36,722 nt of DNA from Acidimicrobiia bacterium. GTDB taxonomy: Bacteria > Actinomycetota > Acidimicrobiia > Acidimicrobiales > SZUA-35. Below are positions 16,462 through 25,839 of this stretch, in pieces (the first letter of the stretch is position 1; each line of letters opens with the position of its first letter). The position numbers and the translations under genes are program-made. Under the pieces are notes generated by a model. That model searched no databases, was not told the DNA's origin, and worked only from the letters and a program-made list of their open reading frames with translations. The DNA is taken from contig JAOTVU010000030.1 of the NCBI GenBank assembly GCA_029863385.1, forward strand, positions 1 to 36,722. Reading direction: 5' to 3'.

Positions 16462-19161
16462 TCAGGATTGCCGGATTGCGGCCGGCGCCGGGCCCGCCAG
16501 GCCGAGCCAGATCGACTCCGATGCCGGGGCCGGCCGCCCGAAGAGATACCCCTGCAGTAAATCGGCTCCGGTTCTGGCCAGCCGGTCGGCTTGGTCGTCG
16601 GTCTCGATTCCCTCGGCCACCACCGCAACACCGAGAAGATGTCCGATGTCGACAATCAGTTTGACGAGCGATGTCGATGATTCGTCCTTGGTGAAGGAGC
16701 GGTCGATCTTTAGTATGTCCATCGGGAGGCTCTTGAGGTGGGCCAGCGAGGTGAAACCGGTTCCGAAGTCGTCGATGGCGACCTTGACGCCCTTGGACTG
16801 CAGCATCGTCAGCTTGCCTGCGGCGGACGGAAGGTCGTCGAGCAGCGAGCTCTCGGTGATTTCGATCACGAGCCTCCCGGGATCGATGCCGTACTCGTGG
16901 AACGGTTGGAGCACCTCCTGCACGAACGACGGAGAATTCAGGTGACGGCCCGAGATGTTGACTCCGATCGTAAATCCGTCGTTGATACGGGCGGCCTCCC
17001 ACTTGACGAGCTGTTCGGCGGCGGCCCTCAGCACCCAGTTGTCGATCTCCATGATCAGGTCGCTCTCCTCGGCATCCGGAATGAATGCCGCAGGAGGTTC
17101 GAGACCGATTCCCGGCCGCTCCCAGCGGATCAGCGATTCGACACCTTTACAGCGACCGGATCGGGGATCGATGAGGGGCTGGTAGTGGAGGACGAACTCG
17201 TCGTCGGCGATCGCCTTCCTGATGGCCTGGTCGAAGTCGGCCTTTGCCGCCATCGACGCCCGGAGTTCGGTCGTGCAGAACTCGATCCCACCCTTGCCTT
17301 GTTGTTTGACCTGATCGACGGCCAGATCCGCATCGTGCAGCAGGTCGACCGCATCGACGCCGGTACCTGCGCTCAACGCGATGCCGACGCTGACGCCGAC
17401 GGTCAACGACGCTCCGTCGATGACCATCGGCTGCTGGATCACCTCGCTGATCCGCTCGGCCAGGTCGAATGCCCCTTCGGCGTCCTCGACCGGCTCGGCG
17501 ATCACGACGAACTCGTCGCCACCGAGGCGGCCGACATGATCGCCCGCTCGAGCATTTGCCGACAACCGGCGAGCGATGATCTGAAGGACCAGATCCCCGG
17601 CCGGGTGGCCTCGATGGTCGTTGATGTCCTTGAACCAGTCGAGGTCGAACAGCAGCACGGCCAGAGTGGTACCGGTCCGCTCGGTTCGAGCCAACCCCTG
17701 TTCCAGCCGGGCCATGGCGGCCCGCCGATTGGCGAGCTGGGTCAGACCGTCGTGCGTTGCCTCGTAGGTCATACGGCGCCGGAACGCCTCCCGTTCGGCC
17801 AGGGAGGACGCCAACGTTCGCACCGCCTGCTGAAGCGACGCACCCAGTGCGCCCAGAATGGGTTGACCCAACGACGAATGCCCGAGATCGCCGGAGGCCA
17901 GAGCCGTCGCCTGCCGCTCGGCCAGTTTCAACTGATCGGCCGCCTCGTTGATGGCTGAAATGGCCTGGCGAACCTCGACCGGGCCGGTTGAGGGCACCGG
18001 ATCGGCATCCGTGTGACCGTCACGAACCTGCTGAGCTCGTAACGCGAGATTGGAGATGGGGGCCAGCAGCGATCGGTAGGCGAACCAGGCCAACAGCGTG
18101 GTGCTGAGGATCAGAATGGTCAGCAGGCTGAGCGCTCGCTGATCGCGGCGCACCGCATCCGCCTGCAGCGAGGCGCTGGCGTTGAGCGCATCGACGCCTG
18201 CGCTGTTGACCAGCCCCAGGTACAAATCGGTGGTGGCCGACGTGACTCGTAGGGTGTCGTTCGCCAGCTCAACGACCGCCTCCTGCGATCCTGGCACGCC
18301 GTCAGTGTCGAAGGCGACCACCAGCAGTTGGGCCGTCGAGTTCTCGTAGATCTCGATATCGGGTGAACGATGCATGATCTCGAGCGTGGAAGCGACCGAC
18401 GATCCCGCCGGTCCGATCCGTTGGATGTCATCGAGAGCCCGTCGTCGGGTGCTCTGCTCGATAATGAGCCCGTCGAGTTTGTCACCCAGCGCGCTCTGCC
18501 CTGTGGACTGGAGAGTGTAGAGGTGGTTCATCTCGGCCGAGAGAGCCTGACGGGCCGTCGTTGTCGCTTCGAGGATTCGGATGGCGGTGATCAAACGGCC
18601 GCCGTTCTTGACGTCACCACCGTTGGTTATGAGCCGGTTCATGACGAGGTCGCTCTCGCCTGCCACCAACGATTCGACAGTGCCGTACGCCCCAATCGTG
18701 TCGGTCGTCGCCGGATCCGGGCTGCTCCGCACCCTCTCGACCTGATCCGCGATATCGGGCAGCTGGAGGGTGGCGACGAGGTGGTCGACCCGTTCCCTGG
18801 ACACGGCCAGCTCCTCCTCGATGTCGGTCGCGCCGATCGCGGACGAGTCGGGCCGGACCGCGTTGAGCGATTGCGCCGCAATACGCAGGTTCCGCTCGTC
18901 GAGCAGCGAGATCCGGAGATCGGTGAGCAGGACCAGGCGGGTGACATATTCGGCAACCACTTCGACATCGCTCTTCTCGGCGCGGGCGCGATTCGCCTCG
19001 AGCAGGACGAGAACCCCCGCAGCGAGCAGTGGGATGAGGGCGAGGACTAGCACGACGGCACTCAGCCGGTAGCGGGGCCCGCTGTCTGGATATCCCTCGA
19101 CGTCGCACTCTTCAGCACCGGGATTCGGTGATGACCGAGCGCGCGATGGGAGCAGTGTCAT
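16462..19161 (-). CDS. Membrane diguanylate cyclase/phosphodiesterase (HAMP-GGDEF-EAL)
   Basis: 899 residues. TM1 (about 32-54) and TM2 (343-362) flank a 290-residue helical extracytoplasmic sensor. A HAMP-like linker (363-416) leads to GGDEF and EAL domains. The GGDEF motif is intact (RLGGDEF, 545-551), with an I-site RAGD (539-541 region) five residues upstream. The EAL motif reads ESL (675-677), but the metal and catalytic residues look kept: NISGRH, EITES, DDFGTGF, KIDRSF and AEGIET. Both c-di-GMP synthesis and hydrolysis are therefore possible, and net activity cannot be told from sequence. It is the last gene of the AAA+/murJ/pspA series, separated from pspA by 110 bases, so it could have its own promoter. 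Confidence 0.9.
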   Translation of the reverse strand: MTLLPSRARSSPNPGAEECDVEGYPDSGPRYRLSAVVLVLALIPLLAAGVLVLLEANRARAEKSDVEVVAEYVTRLVLLTDLRISLLDERNLRIAAQSLNAVRPDSSAIGATDIEEELAVSRERVDHLVATLQLPDIADQVERVRSSPDPATTDTIGAYGTVESLVAGESDLVMNRLITNGGDVKNGGRLITAIRILEATTTARQALSAEMNHLYTLQSTGQSALGDKLDGLIIEQSTRRRALDDIQRIGPAGSSVASTLEIMHRSPDIEIYENSTAQLLVVAFDTDGVPGSQEAVVELANDTLRVTSATTDLYLGLVNSAGVDALNASASLQADAVRRDQRALSLLTILILSTTLLAWFAYRSLLAPISNLALRAQQVRDGHTDADPVPSTGPVEVRQAISAINEAADQLKLAERQATALASGDLGHSSLGQPILGALGASLQQAVRTLASSLAEREAFRRRMTYEATHDGLTQLANRRAAMARLEQGLARTERTGTTLAVLLFDLDWFKDINDHRGHPAGDLVLQIIARRLSANARAGDHVGRLGGDEFVVIAEPVEDAEGAFDLAERISEVIQQPMVIDGASLTVGVSVGIALSAGTGVDAVDLLHDADLAVDQVKQQGKGGIEFCTTELRASMAAKADFDQAIRKAIADDEFVLHYQPLIDPRSGRCKGVESLIRWERPGIGLEPPAAFIPDAEESDLIMEIDNWVLRAAAEQLVKWEAARINDGFTIGVNISGRHLNSPSFVQEVLQPFHEYGIDPGRLVIEITESSLLDDLPSAAGKLTMLQSKGVKVAIDDFGTGFTSLAHLKSLPMDILKIDRSFTKDESSTSLVKLIVDIGHLLGVAVVAEGIETDDQADRLARTGADLLQGYLFGRPAPASESIWLGLAGPAPAAIRQS

Positions 19162-19271
19162 AATCGATCATCGACACCGGAACGGGTTGCGTTGAGTTTC
19201 GCCTCGTGGAAATTCCGCTCCGTCCACGATCAGGATGAAGCCTGCCGGCGTCATCCAGGCGGGAGTGGTGG

Positions 19272-20072
19272 TTACGCCTCGCCCTCGGCGGCTTGTGCTT
19301 GCGGCTCGGGCTGGGCCTGTTCGAGCGGCACCTCGGCCGCCACTGGAGCCTCCTCGAGCCCGAGCTGCGCCCGAATCTCGCTGAGCCGGCTCTGGGCTTC
19401 CACGTTCAGTGAAGCCTGCTCGACCTCGAGCATGCGCCCTTCGACGGAGTGCTCCTGCAGTTCGGCTGCGCCTTTGGCCTTGGCGTAGCGTTGCTCGACC
19501 TTGTCGCGAACCTCCTCGAACGACGGGACGTCCTGGCCGACCTGCTCGGTGAGCGACGACATGGCCGAGTTGAGCTGTTCCTGCATCTTGGCCTGATCGA
19601 GTTGGGACAGCAGCTTCTGACGCTCGGCCAGCTTCTTCTGCAGCATGGCCGAGTTCTGATTGACGGCCTGCTTGGCCTGGTCGGACGCCTGCGAGGCCTG
19701 GAGGTGGAGCGACTTGAGATCCTCGACCTCACGCTCCAGTGCGATCATGCGGTTCGCGAACGACTCGGCGGTCTGCGTGTACTGCATCATCTTTTCCTGA
19801 TCGCCCCGTTTCTGGGCGTCGTCGGCCATCATCACGGCCTGACGGGCGTTCGCACCGACCTTCTCGTAGTCCTCCATCACCCGATTGAGTTTGATTTCGG
19901 TCTGCTTCTGGTGGGCGATGACGTTGGCCGCCTGCTCCTTGAGCTGACGGTGCTGATTCTGCGCTTCCTGAATCGCCTGCTCGAGCTGGATCTTCGGATC
20001 GGCTCGGGCCTCGAAATCGCCGGACAGCTTGGCAGCCATGTAGTTCCACCAACGACGGATCAACTTAATCAT
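19272..20072 (-). CDS. pspA: PspA/IM30-family membrane-stress protein
   Basis: 266 residues from ATG 20072 (MIKLIRRWWNYMAAKLSGDF); the frame upstream is unrelated. The amphipathic N-terminal helix with the RRWW cluster is the membrane-binding helix 0. Residues 25-225 are almost continuous coiled coil rich in Gln/Glu/Ala/Lys, as expected of ESCRT-III-like PspA/Vipp1. The last 35 residues are an Ala/Glu/Pro/Gln tail. Members polymerise on stressed inner membrane. The gene starts 17 bases after the murJ stop, so it is probably in the same transcript. No PspF/PspB/PspC homologue is visible, in line with the different actinobacterial wiring. Confidence 0.9.
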   Translation of the reverse strand: MIKLIRRWWNYMAAKLSGDFEARADPKIQLEQAIQEAQNQHRQLKEQAANVIAHQKQTEIKLNRVMEDYEKVGANARQAVMMADDAQKRGDQEKMMQYTQTAESFANRMIALEREVEDLKSLHLQASQASDQAKQAVNQNSAMLQKKLAERQKLLSQLDQAKMQEQLNSAMSSLTEQVGQDVPSFEEVRDKVEQRYAKAKGAAELQEHSVEGRMLEVEQASLNVEAQSRLSEIRAQLGLEEAPVAAEVPLEQAQPEPQAQAAEGEA

Positions 20073-20089
20073 GTCAACGATCGTAGTAC

Positions 20090-21727
20090 TTACGAGGGCC
20101 TGATCCCCTGAATCCAGAGCAATGATCCGTACACACCGAGCCCGACCAGGGCGGTCAGGACCGCGTCGACGGGGGCGGGGAGTGGCGTCAGGGTCGTCAT
20201 GAACATGGCGGCTCCGGCGCCCATCGCTGCCACGAACACGTTGAGACCCCAATTCGACGAGACGGCGCCGGCCCCTGTGCTGCCGAGACGGCTGCGAAGC
20301 CGAACGCGGAGCAGCGTCCATTCGACCCATGATGCGATCGACGATCCGAGTCCGATGCCGACGACACCAAGATGGGGTGTCACGCCGGCAAGTGCACGTC
20401 GCGACTCCGGGACCTGCTCCCAGAGTGGCCAGTGGGGAAAGGCGCCGAACTCGACGATCGACGTCGCCTCGAACGTCAACCAGTCCAGCTGCAACATCAA
20501 GAGATAGCTTGTGGCGACGCTGACGATCACCCGGACCAGCGCGATACGGGCGGGTCCCCTGACGTCACCGAGGCTGTAGAGCGTGTTCTGGGTGACCCGG
20601 GCGGTGATGGCGGCGGGAAGGCCGAGGGCCATCGCCATGAGGAGATAGCCGATGACGAGGATGCCGGCCGGATCGGTCAGACCGCGGCCGAGCAGTCGGG
20701 AGATCCAGCCGTAGAGCGCGTCGGTCCAGGTCGGCCCTGCGGCCAGGTAGGCGGCAGTGATGAACCCGGCCGGGACCACCGTTTTCCGCAGCGCTGGAGT
20801 GATCCGGGCGGCCAGCGCATTGAGTTGTTGAGACCGCCGTGACATCTCCGCCAGTTCGGCGGCGGCCACGCTGAAACCGAAGAGCGAGATCGGCGTGACG
20901 TAGAGCGGGAGGGCGTACAAGTAGAAGGAGGCTGCGCCGCCGACGAGGAGTGTCAGAAAGAACGTGTCGACGAAGCTCGAAACCTGCACGACGCCCCGGG
21001 CGCCCACCGCCGGCAGGAATCGTCGGATGACGTCGTTGACCAGACGGCTACGCCGGAGCGTCGGTCGTAGCGACGGCACGTAGCCTCGCACCCGGGGAAG
21101 CTGGATGGCGACCTGGAGCAGTCCGCCGATGACGACCGCCCACGCCAGGAGCAAGGCGCCGTCGGCGACCGACAGAGCGGCCGCTGCAGCCACGACGAGG
21201 GCGATGATCTGAGCCAGGTTCCAGAGAACCGGGGCGGCGTAGGAGAGGAAGAAGCTTCGGTGGCTGTTGAGCACCCCCAGGCACCAGGCCGAGATCACGA
21301 GGAACCCGATGCCGACCGTGGTGATGCGGAACAGCTCGATTGTGAGCTCGTACCGGGCCGGATCCGACTCCCAATCGGTGAACAGCCAGACAAGTGGTCG
21401 AGCGGCCAGGACCACGATCAAGACGATGGTGGCCGTCACCAGAGCGAGGATGGACAGCACGGCGCCGGCCAGCGCACTGGCCCGCTTCTCGTCGCCTTCC
21501 TCGACCAGCCGGGCGTAGACCGGAATGAAGGAGGCCGACAGCGAACCCTCGCCGAGAAGGTTCTGCAGGAGGTTCGGAACCCGCATGGCGAAGCTGAACG
21601 AGTCGGCGGCGGCGCCGGAGCCGAGAACGACCCCGATCACCACGGTGCGGACGATGCCGGCGATACGGGAGAGAAAGATCCCAGCGGCGACGAGGTTCGA
21701 CCCGCTGGTTGACGTCTCCTGGCTCAC
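20090..21727 (-). CDS. murJ: MurJ/MviN-type lipid II flippase
   Basis: 545 residues, highly hydrophobic, about 14 membrane helices. The family opening is clear: AAGIFLSRIAGIVRTVVIG, then ADSFSFAMRVPNLLQNLLGEGSLSASFIPVY, with the conserved Arg and Asn-Leu-Leu-Gly-Glu-Gly segment that lines the MOP-superfamily cavity. MurJ moves lipid II across the cytoplasmic membrane for peptidoglycan synthesis. The start overlaps the stop of the AAA+ gene as ATGA (21724-21727). No extra cytoplasmic pseudokinase domain of the mycobacterial MviN type is present. Confidence 0.92.
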   Translation of the reverse strand: MSQETSTSGSNLVAAGIFLSRIAGIVRTVVIGVVLGSGAAADSFSFAMRVPNLLQNLLGEGSLSASFIPVYARLVEEGDEKRASALAGAVLSILALVTATIVLIVVLAARPLVWLFTDWESDPARYELTIELFRITTVGIGFLVISAWCLGVLNSHRSFFLSYAAPVLWNLAQIIALVVAAAAALSVADGALLLAWAVVIGGLLQVAIQLPRVRGYVPSLRPTLRRSRLVNDVIRRFLPAVGARGVVQVSSFVDTFFLTLLVGGAASFYLYALPLYVTPISLFGFSVAAAELAEMSRRSQQLNALAARITPALRKTVVPAGFITAAYLAAGPTWTDALYGWISRLLGRGLTDPAGILVIGYLLMAMALGLPAAITARVTQNTLYSLGDVRGPARIALVRVIVSVATSYLLMLQLDWLTFEATSIVEFGAFPHWPLWEQVPESRRALAGVTPHLGVVGIGLGSSIASWVEWTLLRVRLRSRLGSTGAGAVSSNWGLNVFVAAMGAGAAMFMTTLTPLPAPVDAVLTALVGLGVYGSLLWIQGIRPS

Positions 21728-23253
21728 GCCGCCGTGTCGCCCCCGGGGCCGTCGCCATCGCCCGGTGTCTCGATATCGCCTGAAAGTGCAGCCTGATTCG
21801 ATGGTTCGTGGAACCCGCGGTGTTCGCCCGACTGGCGGGCCTCCCGATCGGCTTCGGTGGGAACGGCGGCGATGTCGGCCGCCTCGAGCGTCGTCAGCTG
21901 CTCGTCGGAGGGTTCGTCGACATCGACCAGGCGCTGAGCGTGACGGGACACGGCCGCCTCGAACAGGTTGCGGGCCAGGCGGCCGTTGCCGAAACCGTGT
22001 CCGCGTTCGTGGGCCGCGAACCAGACCATCGCCGCCTCCTTGGCCTCGTCGGTCAGATCGTAGGTTCCGTTGCCGGCGATCAGCAGGAGGATCGCCACCA
22101 GCTCGTCATTCGAGTAGTCGGGGAAGTAGATCGTCTTGGGAAACCGGCTCTGGAAACCGGGGTTGGTGGCGACCAGATCCGCCATCTCCTTCGGGTACCC
22201 GGCCAGGATCACGACCATGGAATCCCGGCGGTCTTCGACGTTTTTCACCACGGCGTCGATGGCCTCCCGGCCGAAATCCTTCTCGCCCCCTCGGGTGAGC
22301 GAGTAGGCCTCGTCGATGAGGAGCACGCCGCCGTCGGCCCTGTCGAACACCTCGGTGACCTTCGTGGCGGTCTGGCCGACGAAACCGGCCACCAGCCCGG
22401 CCCGGTCGACCTCGACCAGTTGGCCCTTCTCCACGACACCGAGCGATCGGTAGATGCGGGCCAAGAGGCGCCCGACGGTGGTCTTGCCGGTGCCGGGGTT
22501 GCCGCTGAAAATCAGGTGATTGTTGGAGTCGACGACCGGGAGGTTTCGTTCCTGACGCAGCTTCTGGATACGAAGCAGGGCCGAGAGGAGACGCACCTCC
22601 TCCTTGACCTCCTCCAACCCGATCAGGTCGTCCAGTTCGGCCAGCACATCCTCCAACGGTTCGGGCGGCTCGACCGGCGCGTCGGGCTCGGCGGCCTCGT
22701 CTCCGGGAGCGCCTTCGGCCGCCTTCGTCGACGGTTCGCCCTCGGTCGCCGTGGTCGGAGCCTTCGATCGTTCGCCCGGCAGTGCAGCCAGCAGCAGGCG
22801 CTGGAACTCGACCAGTGACCGCAGCTCGTCATCGGACGGATACTGATCGAGCGACACGACCGTGTGGGCCAGGGTCATCGCCTCGTCGTAGTAGAGCCGG
22901 GCCAGCGACGTGCCTCGTTTGAGGTCGACCTGACGGAGGGTTTCGAACAGATCGGACGGCTTCGCCAACCACGACCGCTTGCCCTCGACCAGGTCGTTTC
23001 GACGAATGGAGTCGGGTGTGACCATGCCGGGCAGAAGATCGTGGTGGGCGAACGCGGCAACCATCGCCCAGAGTTCGTCGTCGGTGTGCCGGTCGTCCAC
23101 GTCTATGAAGGCCGCCGTGAGGTTGAAGGCCTCGACGATGCTGTCGCGGCCCAGTTTCTCGGCGTCGACAGTCGTGCCGCTCGCGGCCTGCCTCAGTGCC
23201 TGGCCTATGAGGCGGGAAAACCGCTCGACCGCTTTGGTGAGTCCTCTGTCCAT
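21724..23253 (-). CDS. AAA+ ATPase of the CbbX/SpoVK type with alpha-helical N-terminal domain
   Basis: 509 residues from ATG 23253 (MDRGLTKAVERF); TTG 23346, GTG 23343 and GTG 23319 are alternatives that would add 22-31 residues, so the start is uncertain. Residues 10-155 are helical and contain two similar acidic segments, DVDDRHTDDELWAMV and SLDQYPSDDELRSLV, like a TerB-type duplication (inference). A low-complexity linker (160-200) follows. The AAA+ core has Walker A GNPGTGKT (251-258), Walker B VLLIDEAY (310-317) and an arginine finger near GFQSRFP. The core matches CbbX/SpoVK/EccA ATPases. Co-translation with murJ (ATGA) and proximity to pspA suggest an envelope-remodelling role; the substrate is unknown. 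Confidence 0.82.
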   Translation of the reverse strand: MDRGLTKAVERFSRLIGQALRQAASGTTVDAEKLGRDSIVEAFNLTAAFIDVDDRHTDDELWAMVAAFAHHDLLPGMVTPDSIRRNDLVEGKRSWLAKPSDLFETLRQVDLKRGTSLARLYYDEAMTLAHTVVSLDQYPSDDELRSLVEFQRLLLAALPGERSKAPTTATEGEPSTKAAEGAPGDEAAEPDAPVEPPEPLEDVLAELDDLIGLEEVKEEVRLLSALLRIQKLRQERNLPVVDSNNHLIFSGNPGTGKTTVGRLLARIYRSLGVVEKGQLVEVDRAGLVAGFVGQTATKVTEVFDRADGGVLLIDEAYSLTRGGEKDFGREAIDAVVKNVEDRRDSMVVILAGYPKEMADLVATNPGFQSRFPKTIYFPDYSNDELVAILLLIAGNGTYDLTDEAKEAAMVWFAAHERGHGFGNGRLARNLFEAAVSRHAQRLVDVDEPSDEQLTTLEAADIAAVPTEADREARQSGEHRGFHEPSNQAALSGDIETPGDGDGPGGDTAA

Positions 23254-23425
23254 CCGGCTGCTTCGAAATCGTCGAACGTTCTGTACGTGGTACTGCGCAA
23301 TGTGTGGGTAACGCTCCACACTCCCGAGCAGCTTAGCCCGCACCAAACGTCGTCTCGATCCACGGCGTTCCCTGCGCCGAAATAATTTGACGGTCTAATC
23401 AACCGGTCTTGTACCGTGTTCTGGT
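23254..23425. promoter_or_regulatory. Divergent promoter region between AAA+/murJ and MoxR/VWA units
   Basis: On the plus strand TTGACG (23387-23392) is a good -35. TACCGT (23412-23417) is a plausible -10 with a 19-base spacer, ending 8 bases before the ATG at 23426, so the MoxR mRNA may be leaderless. The local AT-rich stretch AATAATTTGACGGTCTAATCAA is unusual for this genome. The minus-strand promoter is not clear. Confidence 0.4.
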
Positions 23426-24328
23426 ATGACTCATCGTTTTGACTCCATCGATGTCGTTCGGGAAGGGCTGCGGAGCGTCGACTATCTGGCCGACGACTCG
23501 ATCGCAGGTGTTGCCTTCCTGGCCGATCGATTGGAGAAGCCGGTTCTCATCGAGGGCCCGGCCGGCACGGGAAAGACGCAGCTGGCCAAGTCGATCGCCG
23601 AGATGAGTGGCGCCCGGCTGATTCGCCTCCAGTGCTACGAGGGCCTCGACGAGGCCAAGGCTCTCTACGAGTGGAACTACAAGAAGCAGTTGCTGCGGAT
23701 TCAGGTCGAGTCGTCCGAAGGCGACGCCGAATGGACCGAGATCCAGGACGACATCTTCTCCGACGAATTCCTTCTACCCCGCCCGCTGCTCGAGGCCATC
23801 ACCGCCGATGATCCGGTGGTGCTCCTGATCGACGAGGTCGACCGTGTCGAGCTCGAAACCGAGGCGCTCCTGCTCGAGATTCTGTCGGACTACCAGGTCT
23901 CCATCCCGGAACTCGGCACGATCGAAGCCAAGCAGATTCCGCTTGTCTTCCTCACGTCGAACAACACCCGTGAGCTGTCCGAGGCGCTCAAGCGTCGATG
24001 CCTGTTTCTGCACCTCGATTACCCGTCGCTGGAACGGGAAAAGGAGATCGTTCTCACCAAGGTGCCGGAGATCTCCGAGAACCTGGCCGACCAGGTCGCC
24101 CGGATCGTCCGTTCCATCCGTCAGCTCGAGTTGAAGAAGCACCCGTCGATTTCGGAAACCCTCGACTGGGCTCGCACCCTGGTGCTGCTCGGCATCGAGA
24201 ACATCGACGAGTCCGACGCGGTCGACACCGTCCACCTGCTGCTCAAGTACCGGTCCGACATCGAGAAGGCCATCAAGGACTTCACCGCCAACTCGGCCGC
24301 CCACTTCGAGGCCTCCCAGGCCTCCTGA
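23426..24328 (+). CDS. MoxR-type AAA+ ATPase (CoxD-like)
   Basis: 300 residues, a compact AAA+ module. Walker A is GPAGTGKT (44-51) and Walker B is VVLLIDEVDR (131-140). LTSNNTRELSEALKRRC carries sensor 1 and the arginine finger. The YEGLDEAKALYEWNYKKQL segment is typical of the MoxR/CoxD group. These ATPases work with a VWA-domain partner to mature or activate another protein. The partner gene follows after 13 bases. In CO-oxidising bacteria CoxD/CoxE insert the CODH active-site metal, but no coxMSL genes lie here, so another client is likely. Confidence 0.9.
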   Translation: MTHRFDSIDVVREGLRSVDYLADDSIAGVAFLADRLEKPVLIEGPAGTGKTQLAKSIAEMSGARLIRLQCYEGLDEAKALYEWNYKKQLLRIQVESSEGDAEWTEIQDDIFSDEFLLPRPLLEAITADDPVVLLIDEVDRVELETEALLLEILSDYQVSIPELGTIEAKQIPLVFLTSNNTRELSEALKRRCLFLHLDYPSLEREKEIVLTKVPEISENLADQVARIVRSIRQLELKKHPSISETLDWARTLVLLGIENIDESDAVDTVHLLLKYRSDIEKAIKDFTANSAAHFEASQAS

Positions 24329-24341
24329 CGCTGGAGCCCCA

Positions 24342-25811
24342 GTGACCTCCACCAAAGCAGCCGCCAGCCCCCCGGCCGGACCGCTCTTCGACCTGCTCGA
24401 AGGATTCGTGGTGGAGCTGCGCAACGCCGGGTTGCCGGTCTCGCTCTCGGAGAACATCGACGCCGCCGAGGCGGTGCAACACATCGACATCGAAGACCGG
24501 GTGGCCTTCAAATACGCGTTGGCGGCCACGCTGGTCAAGAACGACGCCCACTGGAGTACCTTCGAGACCCTGTTCGAGGTGTACTTCTCGCTCCGAGGCC
24601 CCGAGTACGCGCTCGACGGGGACGCCGTTGAGTTCGACGACGATGTCGACTTCGATCCCGGTGAACAGCCGCAGGGCGAAGGCGGGCAGGGCGGTGGCGA
24701 CGGGCTGAGTCCCGAGGAACTGGCCGAGCTGCTCTACCAGGCGCTGCGCCAGGGTGACGACGCGCTGATGCGGGCCATCGCCCGCCAGGCGGTGAAACGC
24801 TATGCCGGTATGGAGCCGGGCCGGCCCGTTGGCGGCACCTATTATCTGTATCGCACCCTTCGCAATCTCGATCTCGACTCCGTACTCGACCGGCTGATGG
24901 AGCAACGTCGCTCGGATGCCGATCAGCAGCTGACGTCGCTTCAGGAGCGCCTAGAGAAGGACGAGTACGAGGACCGCATCGACAAGCTGCGCAAAGAAAT
25001 CGAGGCGGAGATCCGCCGTCGGTTGGTGGCCGACCGCGGTGCCGAGGCCATGGCCAAGACGCTGCGAAAGCCGTTGCCGGAAGACGTCGACTTCATGCAT
25101 GCCAGCAGGGAGGAAATGGTCATGCTCCGGCGGGCCATCTACCCGCTGACCCGCAAGCTGGCGGTTCGGCTGGCGCGCAAGCGACGCCACAAGCGACGCG
25201 GCGCGCTCGACTTCCGCAATACCGTCCGCCATTCGCTCAGCTACGGCGGAGTGCCCGTCGAACCCAAGTTCCGGCATCCCAAACCGGCCAAGCCGGAGAT
25301 CTTCGTGATCGCCGACATCTCCGGTTCCGTTGCGGCCTTCGCCCGTTTCACGCTTCACCTGGTCTACGCCATCTCCAGTCAGTTCAGCCGGGTCCGTTCC
25401 TTTGTGTTCATCGACGGGCTCGACGAGGTGACGTCCTTTTTCGAAGGTGTCGACGACATAACCGAGGCGGTTCATCGGGTCAACACCGAGGCTGATGTGA
25501 TCTGGGTCGACGGTCATTCCGACTACGGCCACGCCCTCGAGGTGTTCTGGGACCGCTACGGGAACGACGTCGGCCCCAAGACCACGGTGATGATCCTGGG
25601 TGACGCGCGCAACAACTATCACGCCTCCCAGAATTGGATCACGAAGGAGATCCAGCGTAAGGCCCGGAAGCTGTTCTGGCTGAACCCCGAACCGAAGGCC
25701 TACTGGAACACCGGAGATTCGATCGTCGGCGAGTACGCCACCTACTGCGATGGTGTGTTCGAGGTCAGGAACCTGCGACAGCTCGAGCGGTTCGTCGACA
25801 ACCTCGTTTGA
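24342..25811 (+). CDS. VWA-domain protein, CoxE-like partner of the MoxR ATPase
   Basis: 489 residues from GTG 24342. The N-terminal helical region (FVVELRNAGLPVSLSENIDA, about 21-40) is typical of the CoxE/YeiN-like family. An acidic Gly/Gln linker (98-121) and a charged coiled coil (about 185-230) follow. The VWA domain begins near 318, with MIDAS D325-I-S-G-S329, a threonine site later (RFTLHL) and DGHSDYG as the third MIDAS region. It binds a divalent cation and likely acts as an adaptor between the MoxR ATPase and its substrate. There is no signal peptide or membrane helix, so it should be cytoplasmic. Confidence 0.88.
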   Translation: MTSTKAAASPPAGPLFDLLEGFVVELRNAGLPVSLSENIDAAEAVQHIDIEDRVAFKYALAATLVKNDAHWSTFETLFEVYFSLRGPEYALDGDAVEFDDDVDFDPGEQPQGEGGQGGGDGLSPEELAELLYQALRQGDDALMRAIARQAVKRYAGMEPGRPVGGTYYLYRTLRNLDLDSVLDRLMEQRRSDADQQLTSLQERLEKDEYEDRIDKLRKEIEAEIRRRLVADRGAEAMAKTLRKPLPEDVDFMHASREEMVMLRRAIYPLTRKLAVRLARKRRHKRRGALDFRNTVRHSLSYGGVPVEPKFRHPKPAKPEIFVIADISGSVAAFARFTLHLVYAISSQFSRVRSFVFIDGLDEVTSFFEGVDDITEAVHRVNTEADVIWVDGHSDYGHALEVFWDRYGNDVGPKTTVMILGDARNNYHASQNWITKEIQRKARKLFWLNPEPKAYWNTGDSIVGEYATYCDGVFEVRNLRQLERFVDNLV

Positions 25812-25839
25812 CGTCGCTCCCGCCCCTCGCAGTGAGGTG

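Noticed and set aside
23426..25811. CO dehydrogenase maturation locus
   Set aside because: MoxR/VWA proteins resemble CoxD/CoxE, but no coxM, coxS or coxL gene is present; the pair exists widely without them.
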